Source: Panaeolus papilionaceus
Taxonomy: Eukaryota; Basidiomycota; Agaricomycetes; Agaricales
Direction of reading: 5' to 3'
Length of the DNA stretch: 64,000 nt
Assembly: GCA_015501605.1 (NCBI GenBank)
Contig: JADNRZ010000011.1
Span: 1,302,001 to 1,366,000, forward strand
Of the stretch, positions 13,728 to 24,767 are shown one piece after another (position 1 is the stretch's first letter; each line of letters begins with the position of its first letter). Under the pieces are notes generated by a model. It saw only the letters and a program-made list of their open reading frames with translations. It did no database searches and was not told the DNA's origin. The position numbers and the translations under genes were made by a program.

Positions 13728-16700
13728 TAAAACTATAAATGTAGCTAAACGAGTACAAAAACTAGTTAATGTGAATGTAGTATGGAAATTTGTGTTGAAG
13801 TGTAATGTAGGTATCTGAGGTATCTGTGAATTTTAAAGTTAGAACTGAAGTTGAGTGATGTTGATAATGGATGATCGAAGAAATGGAGTCCTCCTAAAAT
13901 AATGAGCTCGGTAAGATGAAATAAGGGTATTATGTGTCCATGAATGAGTGTAATGATCATAAATGAGTAAGGAGGGGGAGAATGAGATCAAGTTAAATAT
14001 AAGATCTTGACAAAGAGAGCGATAAGATGAATTTGGGGAAGGGCACCGACGAAGTGTTTACGGAGAATGAAAACTCTAGAATGAGAACACGATATTGAGA
14101 AATTGTAAGAGGTATGATGATTGTAAAAGTTGATGATAAATGAAAACGAGTGCCGACGAGCGTTTATGGGAATGTGATAATTAGGTCTTGTGAAGGATGA
14201 AGTATGGCGTGAGAGTTGAAAATGTTGTGTACAGATTTGTGGCGGAAAGGATAGGGGAAAGGGGGAGATATAAAAGCAATTAATTGTCTGGACAAGGAGG
14301 TGCGCGTACCGGTTTCCGAATACGAGACACCTGAGATTTGATGTGATGTGCATGGTAATTGTGTCGTAAGTGAAGGGTGGGAAGGGTGGGACAAAAGAGA
14401 GATAGGCGCGAGCTGCGCACGGAGAGCAGCTCGCGCTAGAATGCGGTACATGGTGGATACAAGGAGAGAGAGTGAGGGGACGGAGTGACACGTAGATCTG
14501 CGCGCCCACGTGACCAAGAAGGCGCATCTGTGGCGAGCACAGATCCTCTCAATAAGCGCTCCAGAAAAGGCTCCACATCGCTCACCAAACATCTTGGATC
14601 CACACCTACGAAATTGAATCCACCAATACAATGCTACTAATATACAGACCACATCGACGTCATAAGGTCGATTACACACACCTGTAGGTCCCTCTCGCAC
14701 CACGAGTGCTCGTGATCTGGCCCATCGTGGCGATTGATGTGCATGATCGAGGCAGTCTCCGAGGTCCGTTGAATCAACCGGCGACCTCCAATCGAAGGTG
14801 TAACACCCGGGCGTGTACGTAGAACAAACGTAGAAGTATAAATTTCCCCGTGATCCCTGATAAACAAAAGGTTCGAGCGTTATCCTGAGCCTTAAGGTAA
14901 GCTCACAAAAACGGGGTTTAGGAGGTCCTTTCGAAGCGTTATGTGAAGCCCTAAGACCCTATTAGGGTCGCATCTATCATGCCAACGTCCGAAGTAACGC
15001 ATTGACGGCGTTTTACCTCAATTTGAAACCCTATTCCAATAGCAGGCGTTCTCAACGCACGAGCCACAAACAAGAAAATGAGGGGTTAAACCCTGTGAAA
15101 TCCCAGGCTGATTTCATGATAGATATTGAATTATAGACGTATGTTGTGCTAACCGAGAGTGTATGAACACCCGGTTCCGGTACCTTTATGTTTCTCACTA
15201 TCAAAACTGAAGTCGTTCAGCGTTATCTATGTGCCGCAGGCGCATCTTACTACGACGATCCCTGCTGTTGGTCAGGAGGAAGTCTGACGTTTTCAGGGTG
15301 CTTGAGAAAAGAAGACTCTGTGGCCGTGGACACGAATGCTAGCAGGTTTATTGGGCCCACGGCCTCATGATTTCATTTCGGATAGCTTCAAGGGAACATG
15401 ATACAAATCTCAGCATCCGCTTCCGTCACATTTATCTACATGTCAGAAAATGACTGAGCAGGGTAGAGCCATATCTTATCAGGACTCAGATGACCGCAGC
15501 GCTCACCAAACACGCAGCTGGCTATGCGCGGAATCTTATCCACCACATCTTTACCATGAGAGCAAGACCTTCGAGAAGCTTATTTATTCATCATATAATT
15601 AGCTCTACTCAATTATGCAACGCGCTCGCCTTCGTGTATGTGCGATGCAGCAGTTTTCATTAGTTCATGTCTATAATTACCTGTACCTTTCGATACATCG
15701 CACTGCTTGTTTCGTCATCTTATCTTCACATTGTGAGTGTTCTCGTGAGTATAGAATATATATTCGTAAAGCTGTGCGACAATATAGCTTCCACATGACA
15801 CACCTTGGACATGATATTGGGGCACCGATGTCAAGATTTTATCCGAGGGCAGAAACAACGCCTACAATCCTGCATTCAACCCTCTCACGAAGCCTCATTC
15901 CGCCTTATCTCTGCGTTTCAAATGACAAAACACGCTTTAAATCTGTCCCTTTTCAGCCCTCTGTCCATGAACATCCTTATCGCATATCCACACCCAATCC
16001 CATCCCATCCCATCCTAAATTATCCTCAAATCGGTTGCTATCCCATCATCCAACCCGGGTCGTTTTATGTACAAAGACATGTTGTGGCACAGCGGATATT
16101 AATCGAAGTTTGATCGGTCTGCATTCCGCTCCCGACTGCGAACTGTATGTATGTCCATTGTGTCCATTCATTGTCGCATTCAAAACGTTTGTTCAGGCAT
16201 TAACGTGCGATGCGGGGCGATAAGTGCACCGGAGGTATGATCTCCTGTGATCTAGCTTTCCCTTGCATTCACTCTTTGCTGTAGGGTCGAAATAACGGCA
16301 GCGGGGGCGGCGAGCATCAGGAAGCTGGTGTGCGATGTGTGCGATCGTGGTGAGCATGCACATAATGTACCGCAATGTAGGTCAACGGAAGCGGCGGCGG
16401 AAACGGAAGCGGGAGGTTATGAAGTGTTAGGTGAGAGGGTGTATTCACTTTTCATACAGTGCCCAGTCAAGACAGAGCCCCCCCTATTGGCTCGCTGCAT
16501 AGTTGTAGGTGCACATTAGGGCTTCGAATCCCCTCCAAATGTCACAAGGGCACTGCGCCTACTGCTTTCGAAACCTGCAGATTGCATCTCTGGATCTCGG
16601 AGGAACAGATGATTATCGCACTATCATGGGCGCATCCCTCCTTCCTGACTAGTCCTACGATTGCAGTCTATTCACTATCGATAGTGTCAAATGGATCAAT

Positions 16701-19314
16701 TTCGGATGTCCTGGGATGCCATGGGAGGGGGGTAGAAATGTTGAATTAGTCAATAATTTTGCCTGAATGAAGCTGAAGTCTAATTCTGCAAAGCCCCTAA
16801 AACAAGAATAGGTAGTAGCTGTCGAATTAACTGATGTCGTACGGGCTATTTCTAGATAGTGAGATATTGTCGAGTTATACCAGTACCTCATGCCGCATTT
16901 TTACTCGTTTCGATACATATTTGGGGATCGTAGTGATAAGGTGTAGAGCACAAAGTCACCTGTGCTATCCGCCTAGGCAACAATTACATGACAAAATTAA
17001 ATCCGTCATCTGACTCAGGCTTATAGTCATCATCAATCCAAATATGTGTTGATAAATGGAACACCTATTTGCTTTTGTGCTATTTGAGAAGGCAGATTGT
17101 GCCCAGGACCTTTATGTCTGTCATTCCTCTGCAGCAGACTCGGAGGCAATGTTGCCTCGAATGTACACATATATCTACCTCAAGTGTGCAAGTGGAACCT
17201 TTCGCAAATCTGTTGCCATCTACTTTGCTCATCAAATTACTTACACTCTCACCCTGTGGTTAGCGTGTCGAAACACTTGAGATCAACGCGGTATACAGAG
17301 TTTGAGTGAACCCACAATGGTTCCATCTCCAGATAAGGAAAAAGACGCGTGGGTACCTTCGCAGTCATAGGCACGTTCAAAGGCTCGGAACGGAGCAACG
17401 GAATTTCGCCAGGTCTTCCGGGCTCGGGATATGCTAATGATGTGTCGACCCGTGCAAGAGGCTTCAGATCTCGCGATCGCGTACATGGTGAACCCACGGG
17501 TGGGGGGTACCCCCACCCCCCCAAAAGCGGTATAGCGCGACAGCGGCATGATGGCGGCATACCTAGTCCTCAGCCATCAGGAGGTCGGCTCCATGCCATT
17601 TCTCGTCCTGTACAATATGCGACCAGTACTTAGGCACAATATTTAGTCTTACTACAGTACCTGCTCTTTTGCGTTATCAAAGTTGTGATTTATGAGTTCA
17701 ATGAGCATCATTTACGCATACCCCGATCCCTGACAAGCCGCAATTTAGGCTGTAACTCATTGATTCCAACGGCTCGATGCATTCAATTGAATCCAATCCA
17801 AACGAACTTTCTCTTTACAAACATATTTATTCACAGAATGTCCCTCAAATTTATATCTAGGAGGATTATCGCCTCGTAAAACCGACCAGTGCACTTCAAA
17901 AAATGTGCTTTCACTTACGAGTATGAGGCCAAATCCGACAAGATTCCACTCTCCCCATTACTTATACATTTTTGCCTTGTCATATAGGGCCTTTCAGTTA
18001 TTGTTTTCTCCAAGATATGAGAGACATTTGGACTCCTCAGCATTCAGTTTCACGAGGACCAGACTGGCCATCCTCCTTGCACATAATGATCCAATCACTG
18101 TGCCAACGGCGAGCCGGACATGAGAATCAAAGCATCCCTGAATCATGGTTTGATTCCTATGTACGCGATCGCTGGATCTAACACCTCTTGGTCGCGTGGT
18201 GCGGAGGCATCTTACTTAAATAGTCTCTTCTCGAGACCCGAAGTAAATAACGAATGCAACTGTCTTAATTTCACGCTTGTAGTCAAGAGGTAGCAACGAT
18301 TCAGATCGGGCACCACAAACTCAAGAGACGTGATGCATCAAATGATGGTCAGGGCTAGCGGAATTTGAAAGTTGCCATCTCGTGCCGCGACAGAGTTATG
18401 GACTTACTCCTCATGAGTGTCTTTGTCGACGAGGCAATCAGGGGACTAAGAAGTTATTAAATGGCTTTATATGATTTCAGACTGAGTTATGAAATCAGTA
18501 TCATTGTTTTGTGGGCCAGTTGTGGGATATTAGCTGTCCAGTCTAGCTTGACACAACAGGCTGTTGAATCAGTCTTAAATGATAGGGAACAAGACAAGGT
18601 GAATGAGTACTTATAAAGTAGCATTGACATTGACAGTGTTGGAGACTTTAGTCAAAAACACTCTCGGAAGGGTATCTGTGGATATACCTGCTAGCACAAG
18701 CATCCAGTATGCGAAATTTGGGTGACTCTTAATTTATTTGATTTCACCATTGAGAGGGGCAACATTCTTTCAATTATCTGAGATGTGTTGTAGAAGTAGG
18801 GCCCCGAATTTATACTCCTCTCATTGAAAAGCGAATCGAAGCGCGAATCGAAGCTTCGAGACTGTAATGAGGAAGCCCTTGTGATATGCCGAGTGTGCCG
18901 AGCCAAAAGCCTCAAGTAAACAATACACGCACATTTTCTTATACTGGGGGGAGGGCCCCCTCCGTGAGAAAGAGGTACCCGATCTGCATCGTTGCCACCT
19001 CTTGCTTGTAATACTCTGTTATCATTGACTCAGGATTACGTTAGGCTCGATTATCATTATCATTATCCTCTTGGTCATATTAAAACCGATTAAATTTATC
19101 AAATAAATTTATTTTTTGGAATTGTCGGACAGACGGCGTAGCAAGGTCAAAGCATCATCGACGAAGCATTGTCCCGCTTTGAGTCTCAGACCGTCCCAGT
19201 CTGACTTGGGGAGGAGCGTTGCCCGGTCACATGACGTTGTCGGCAACACTGCGAGGTAAATGTGCATCCTTATTCTAGTTATTCCAGCTACCAACCACAT
19301 CTCAATGCAGAACC
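13728..19314. other. Intergenic, repeat-like DNA without a supportable gene
   Basis: No gene is supported. From 13740 to about 14380 the plus strand is A/G-rich with many short G-A-A-T-G-A words, so long minus-strand frames (13988-14703) are a composition effect. A perfect 10-bp inverted repeat (14406-14415 with 14427-14436) forms a GC-rich hairpin. TGTAACACCCGGG near 14800 resembles the start of a fungal LTR, but no second LTR or reverse-transcriptase sequence was found. A GGGTGGGG/CCCCACCC near-palindrome lies at 17498-17518. The rest is unremarkable. Confidence 0.35.
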
Positions 19315-20280
19315 ATGTCAATCAAAATCCCCATCAAGGACTTACAATTTGTAAAGACGGACTCGGCTGGTTCAGCGATGGCTCCAACAAACCAAATTGA
19401 GTCAACAACCATTTGGATTACTGAATGCACTGGTGTGCTGAAGCAGCGGAAAGTAAGCGAACTATTACAATTTTCCTAATTTTGGGCGTTTAGACGCTTA
19501 TTGACATTTCCACTCCATGACATCCTTTGTTTTGGAGTAGTTTGAGCGGTATATAGACATCATTGGAGCCAAACTGGACGATCTTGGTGACGACGAGAAC
19601 GATGTGTATACAGCCAAGTTCAGTGCACAAGTTCCTGATGGTATGTTTCTATTTGCCCCACAGCGTTCTAACTCACCTCAACTTGAATGCAACCCGATGG
19701 AATGGATTAGTCGAGATGAACATGGCTCTCGCATTTCAGGAAGGAATGTGGGATTTCATCCCCACCAACCTGGACTTCGTTCATACACTCGTCAATGCTA
19801 TGAAGGAAAACATGAGGATTGTCGTGGATGAGGAGCGGTTCAGGTGCCTGGACTATGTAAGTACTTTCTTGAAACGCTAATTATGACGGAAAGGTGACGT
19901 GCAAGTTGCCCCAGCTCGTTCCTCGGCAAAACGAATACGTCTATCACTTAGGATTCCGTAAAAATGCCACTTTCAAAATTACAACAGCTGATGGAATCCC
20001 TATCGAGCCCTACAAGACACTGGTAACCGCTCCTTTGCATCCATTTATTGCTGTTTGCTCTTCATTGCGACACGCAATCAAGGGAAATTTAAGGGAGAAG
20101 GGCGACTTGACCCTCGAAGAGCAAGACGATCTGGTAACTGCTATTGCTGCTTTAAATAGGGCGATTCGAACATTCGAACGCATGTACGAACAGGCTGAAA
20201 AAGACTCGGCCGAAGAACATGAAAAAAAGCAGAAGGCGGACTTGGAGCAACAAATTGAAGTCGCTGAGGAGACAACTTGA
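19315..20280 (+). CDS. Uncharacterised protein 'gene A', copy 1
   Basis: I do not recognise this family. Four exons join cleanly: ATG at 19315 to 19452 (ends VLKQRK), exon two from 19541 (FERYIDIIGAKLDDLGDD), exon three after a roughly 59-nt intron (VEMNMALAFQEGMWDF), and exon four from about 19895 (VTCKLPQLVPRQNEYVYHL) to the stop at 20280. The product is about 280 residues, soluble, with a highly charged coiled-coil-like C-terminus (ERMYEQAEKDSAEEHEKKQK). No signal peptide or membrane segment is seen. A near-identical copy lies at 48525-49526 on the other strand; both keep open frames and the same intron positions, so both are probably functional. In each place it neighbours an ORC5 copy. 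Exon three of copy 1 differs from copy 2 at a few residues (FIPTNLDFVHTL against FFPTNLDFFHKL). Confidence 0.7.
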
Positions 20281-20696
20281 ATTAAGCCCACTACCAATAG
20301 ATCTTGGAGAATTTCTCGGCTAAAATGTGACTGGTGGATTTGAAGTGGCTGTTCTAAGGATATTTGTAATTATTCATGGTGGCGAAAGCCCCTAATTTCG
20401 ATTCACTTCCACTTCAAGTTAAAGCAATTGCGATTGTCTGCTCCTCATAAGACTCGGACTACTCGGTGTGGGTACAGCAAACCCTACAAAATAATGCAGT
20501 AGTCACATTTAAAAACGCAAAAGGAGCACAACTTTTGAAATAAGTTCCTGGTAGTGATGAACGTGAAAGTGTGGACAACAGAGATACACATACAACATCG
20601 TAGAAGTAGTGCAAGACACTTGATTAAAAATAGAGAGTCAGGGAGGAAAGTCAAAGGAGACTCAAGCGGATGAACTGATCAAAATATGGACCAACC

Positions 20697-21570
20697 CTAT
20701 TGAGGATCCCAGAGGTCATTCAAAGCCACATCAAATTGTTTCGCAAGAACCAAATATTCCTCATACGATACCACGCATTTAAACATAGGTAGGCCATCCA
20801 ACCGGTCGGCTGGAGATGTTCAGTGAAGTAGTCGCATTGAGGTGAGTTCCATCACGTATGAAAAAAAGAGATTTCTTTGCTCAGAGCCTGCATGGGTAGA
20901 TGGAGAAAAAAAAGTCAAGACGCACGTCGGTCATCATGCCGACTTTCATCGTCTCCAAGTCCATCTGTTCTCCCTGTATCATGAATTCCTTGGACCCAAT
21001 CCATGTATCAACATCGTTCTCTTCTAGAAGTGCGCCTAAAATCGCAATCATCCTATCCAGAGGAAAGGGAGAGCGCCCAACTAGGCGCTGTGTATCTTAG
21101 CAGGTCCAGTGTTGGCCTTAGGTTTCCCCGAGAGTTTTTGGATCCTCCTCTTCCGCTTTTTATCATCGATTCCTCTTCCAAACATCCTTAAATCGGATTT
21201 GGCAGGATTGGTTGAGGCGAGGAATGACTCTAGGATGATATACTTGCGCATCTCGGGCAACTTTCGCATATCAGTGGCAAATTCTGGAGCAGAACTTCTG
21301 TCGGTTTTGGCCTTCGTGATTGCTTGAGCAGCATGAATTAGGGGGAGCGACAGAAGGTTTTGGGGTGGTTTATTTGCACGGTGTCCAGGTTTTCGTTCCA
21401 TCGGATTCCTAGGTCCTCCTCTGGGATCCAATTCGAGCGTCACTCATCCCAATCTGTCTGATGGGCCATCAAGGCGTTGATAACTGTTTCATAAAAAATA
21501 TGTGTCGTGAAGCAAGATCCCATCCACGCAAGCATGTTTGACTTTGGTGGACGATTCTCCACAGGGCGAG
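20697..21570 (-). pseudogene. ORC5 pseudogene (partial duplicate)
   Basis: This is a decayed copy of the ORC5 gene at 45784-47592. It keeps the region matching SCFTTxxFYETVINxLMxHxxDWDE, and after a jump the C-terminal part with KYIILESFLASTNPAKSDL, RMFGRGIDDKKRKRR and the terminal FKCVVSYEE exon. Three lesions are seen. The first about 55 codons are missing, with homology ending near 21570. An internal deletion joins sequence equivalent to 46466 and 47257 of the intact copy, at about 21378. A TGA replaces CGG in the final exon (MRLLH then stop). It lies on the opposite strand to gene A copy 1, whereas the intact pair share a strand. Confidence 0.85.
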
Positions 21571-21659
21571 TACTAACCCGCCCCGGCAAATTGGGGAGAA
21601 TGATTATGTAATCGACCATCACAACATGAGAACTATTAAGCGCTCTTGCAAGCACAGGA

Positions 21660-21697
21660 TAAGAGTCTGACCCTCTGTCCGATTGAGCTAGGCGGGC
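21660..21697 (-). tRNA. Possible tRNA-Lys(CTT) 5' fragment
   Basis: Read on the minus strand, the sequence starts GCCCGCC, continues with an A-box-like TAGCTCAATCGG D arm and then TCAGACTCTTA, which would place a CTT anticodon as in tRNA-Lys. The second half is missing: there is no matching TCTGA anticodon stem strand, no GGTTCGA T arm and no complementary acceptor strand within the next 100 nt. It sits just upstream of the truncated end of the ORC5 pseudogene. It is either a tRNA-derived fragment left at a rearrangement junction or a chance match. Confidence 0.3.
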
Positions 21698-22565
21698 GGT
21701 TACAAGGCTTTACTAATAACGGATCACGAGGAGCTAATTATTCAGCACGACATAGGCACCATATACGCTTCGATTGGCTTTCGATTAGACACAAGGTTCC
21801 AGTCAAATTTCTCAACTCTCTAGTTAAAAACAATAAATCTTAACGGATTAAAGTATTTCCAGGGTAATACAGATATATGGAGTACTGTGACATGTCATTT
21901 ATACTGAGGGTGGGAGGCAGGCAGACAACGTTCTGGGTAGACTAAACTGAGACGTTGCCTCGTTTTCTGTGTTGATTTACGAAATACTGAGGGCGCTCTC
22001 TTAGGTTCTCACCCTCAGTTCGGAGCGATTTAAATTACAGAAATCTAAGCCTCATATTCTCTCAAAGAAATGCATCTTGGGCGTACGAGGAAGACACGAA
22101 GCGAGCCAAGTAAGGTTCTTTAAATTTGCGGAAGTTGTGCATTTACGGCCATCGGAAGAATTCGCCCGACTTGCAGGTGCTTTCCCAATTGCGCTTGGCG
22201 GAGCGCCCCGCCTCGAGGCTGCACTAAACATATGCCTTCGACGTACACGAGGCGGTCGAGGGTGGTCGCTAGTGGGCAAGGGTTATTTTATACCCTTCTG
22301 TATACCATAGAGCAAGCCAATGACATCGGTTTCTCGAGCTGTTGTGGTGAAGCGACTTCAACGATCCGAATACCCGAGCTTCGTCTGGTTGCACAGCGGA
22401 CAAGTATCTCAAAACCCTGAATAATGGAAGTACTTTCTCCGTGACGTAGCAATCCTGTACCGAGATTGGTTAAGGTTATACAGTATATCGAGAAGGGTAT
22501 GCTAGCTGTAAAATCTTATTGTGGAGCGTTGGTCATGGATAACAAGAATCGACCTCCTGTTGACT

Positions 22566-24135
22566 CTACTCTGAATCAAGAAGGCTGTCTTGAATCAGTT
22601 TAGAGACAGAAGGCGATCGAGGAGTAATTTGACACTTGAATGGGAGAGGGTATCTAAACATCAGCGCCAGTTATCTGGTTGTCAGCGATGGTCGACTCGG
22701 ACTCGGTGGACTAGAGTACTTACGATAACAATCCGTCAACGTATTCAGCTTTCATCTTCATGGGCTTTCCTGTTTCATCAACGGGCGCCTTGATGTCGAA
22801 AGTTGCCAAAGTGGACACAATCATAATAAACAAATTTTGTTCGGCGAAGTAACGGCCGGGGCAGATTCTATGACAAGGATGACGTTGAGCGATTTATCTA
22901 TGGAAAGGAATCGCTTAACTCACCTTCTACCAAAGCCGAAGGCAGCGACAACGGGGTCGCGGACCGAGGGGTCAATCTTGCCATCTTTGAGATATCGCTC
23001 TGGAATAAATTCTTCAGGGTTTTCGAATACGTCTGGGTCATGAAGGATAGCCCTAACAAAGATATTATGGCGTTTTCAGCGTTTGGTATTTATTGTACTT
23101 CATTCCAATACGCACCAAGCATTGCCCATAACAATCGTTCCCTTAGGAATGAAATAACCATTGAATTCATCATCCTCAGAGACAGAATGCGCGAGAGCTG
23201 AAAAACTTTCGTTAGCTCTGAATACCTCACGAGTTGAGAAGTAAAGCATACTGACCCAGGTTTGTTACTAGCTTCCAACGCAAACACTCTTTCATTACAG
23301 CATTGACATATGGCAACGAAGGTTTGTCAGAAAAGTCTGGTAGACGTCCTTTACCAACAACGGCGTCAATCTCTGCTTGTGCTTTCTTTGCCACTTCGGG
23401 GTGCATGGCCATGGCAAGGAAGAATGTTTGAACGCTGGATACCGTCTGTATGTTCGACGTGAGTAAACAGATTGAACAGAACAACTCGTAAAACGTACGG
23501 TATCTGCACCCGCTATAAATTATGTTTTTGAGCGTAGTAAGCTTTGAACTATGGTCGGATACACTTACCTGCATAGGCTGCTGCTGGAACGTATTTCGCC
23601 CTATCCACTTGCTCCGCTCGAGACGGGTCATTCTCACTTGGAAGGGCGTCAAGTAATTTGCTGACGAAAGAGGGAAGAGCCTTGTTGGCATCCTGTAGGA
23701 ATTAGAGTCAAATGTTGTACGATTGGATGAAAAATCTGGAATTCATACCACCAGCTCCTTTACATGGTTGAACGGTAGGTCGATAAAGTCATTCAGCTCA
23801 TTCCGCCATTGTGCCGCTTTCTTTTTGAACGAAGCACCAGGGAACCATTGCGGTACATACTTGAGGGCAGGTATGAGATCCACCAAAAACGTCCCAGGGA
23901 TGGCAGCCAGCGAAAGCGTAGTGACTGCGGTTTCAGCTGCTGTTACATAGACACTGTTGACGTAAGGCTTAACCACAATGCCATATGATTGTCGCAGAAA
24001 AAGCACTTCATTCCGCGTCAATAAACACTCTTCTATCAGGAGAGCACAAGAATCACGTACTGTCGCACATGATGAAGGAAATTATCTGGTTCGGTTAGTA
24101 AAAGATTTAAAAAGACATGTGCCTCTTTCAACTGC
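22566..24135 (-). pseudogene. Cytochrome P450, 3' part (gene split by insertion)
   Basis: This holds roughly the last 360 codons of a microsomal P450 resembling fungal OrdA-type monooxygenases. It starts at QLKEAHVFLNLLLTEPDNFL and runs through VPGTFLVDLIPALKYVPQWF-type sequence (here IPGTFLVDLIPALKYVP), the I-helix AGADT split by an intron, the K-helix ECLR, and the heme loop FGFGRR/ICPGRYFAEQN with the Cys ligand, to the last exon YPLPFKCQITPRSPSVSKLI and a TAG at 22566-22568. Introns (GT-AG) are readable throughout and I saw no stop or frameshift. The first 154 or so codons lie 20 kb away at 44471-45063. Substrate is unknown. I label it a pseudogene because the coding sequence is interrupted. 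Confidence 0.88.
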
Positions 24136-24767
24136 CATCAGCAAAAAAATCAGAACGTGATTTGCTCTTGTGGGTCAGATGATGCCGCAACACCCTTCCT
24201 GTCCCTGGAATGTCTATATCTGAACATGCAATCATGAAGACCTAATCCTATCTTGTTGTACGCACATCCGCAGTGTTTATTGACCTCGTATTGTGTGTGC
24301 ATATCTGGCTTTAGATTGCAGACGCTGCAACATATTTCAGAGGCTATATATTCGCTTATGTTGGTATCTGTGTTTTGACGGCACTATTACACGTTTTCTC
24401 ACAGAACGACACCTGCATCATACCAGACGAATGATATTGTATTGACCTTATATACACGTATATGGATTTCCTATGTCATTGCCTGCAATCGGTTTTTGAA
24501 GTTATACATTATTCTCTTTCTCTGTGTATCTTATTTCATAATCTACTCATCCCTAAATGATGTCACGCCACTTTATCCAAGTAATAGGCGGCCTCTGTAT
24601 TTCCATTTTGAATAGGGGGTCTAGCACGGCGCAGCGGCGGCGCTGAGGCTCACGCTGTGTCTCTGCAAGGGGGAGTGTAGTCGAGCATGCAAGATGTGCT
24701 ACCAACATATGGATGCTCTGTCTTCATCAATACTGCCACGCGAAGCAATGGTCCATTCAAGACATAA

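Noticed and set aside
13988..14703. Two 179-codon minus-strand frames
   Set aside because: They overlap in different frames over purine-rich DNA and carry no recognisable motif.
14793..15190. Possible LTR beginning TGTAACACCCGGG
   Set aside because: No second LTR, primer-binding site or reverse transcriptase/integrase sequence was found.
15615..16223. 202-codon plus-strand frame
   Set aside because: No motif, no partner exons and no homolog within the window; composition is non-coding-like.
16490..16540. tRNA-like GGCTTCGAATCCCC (B-box resemblance)
   Set aside because: No matching A box or cloverleaf stems at the right distance.
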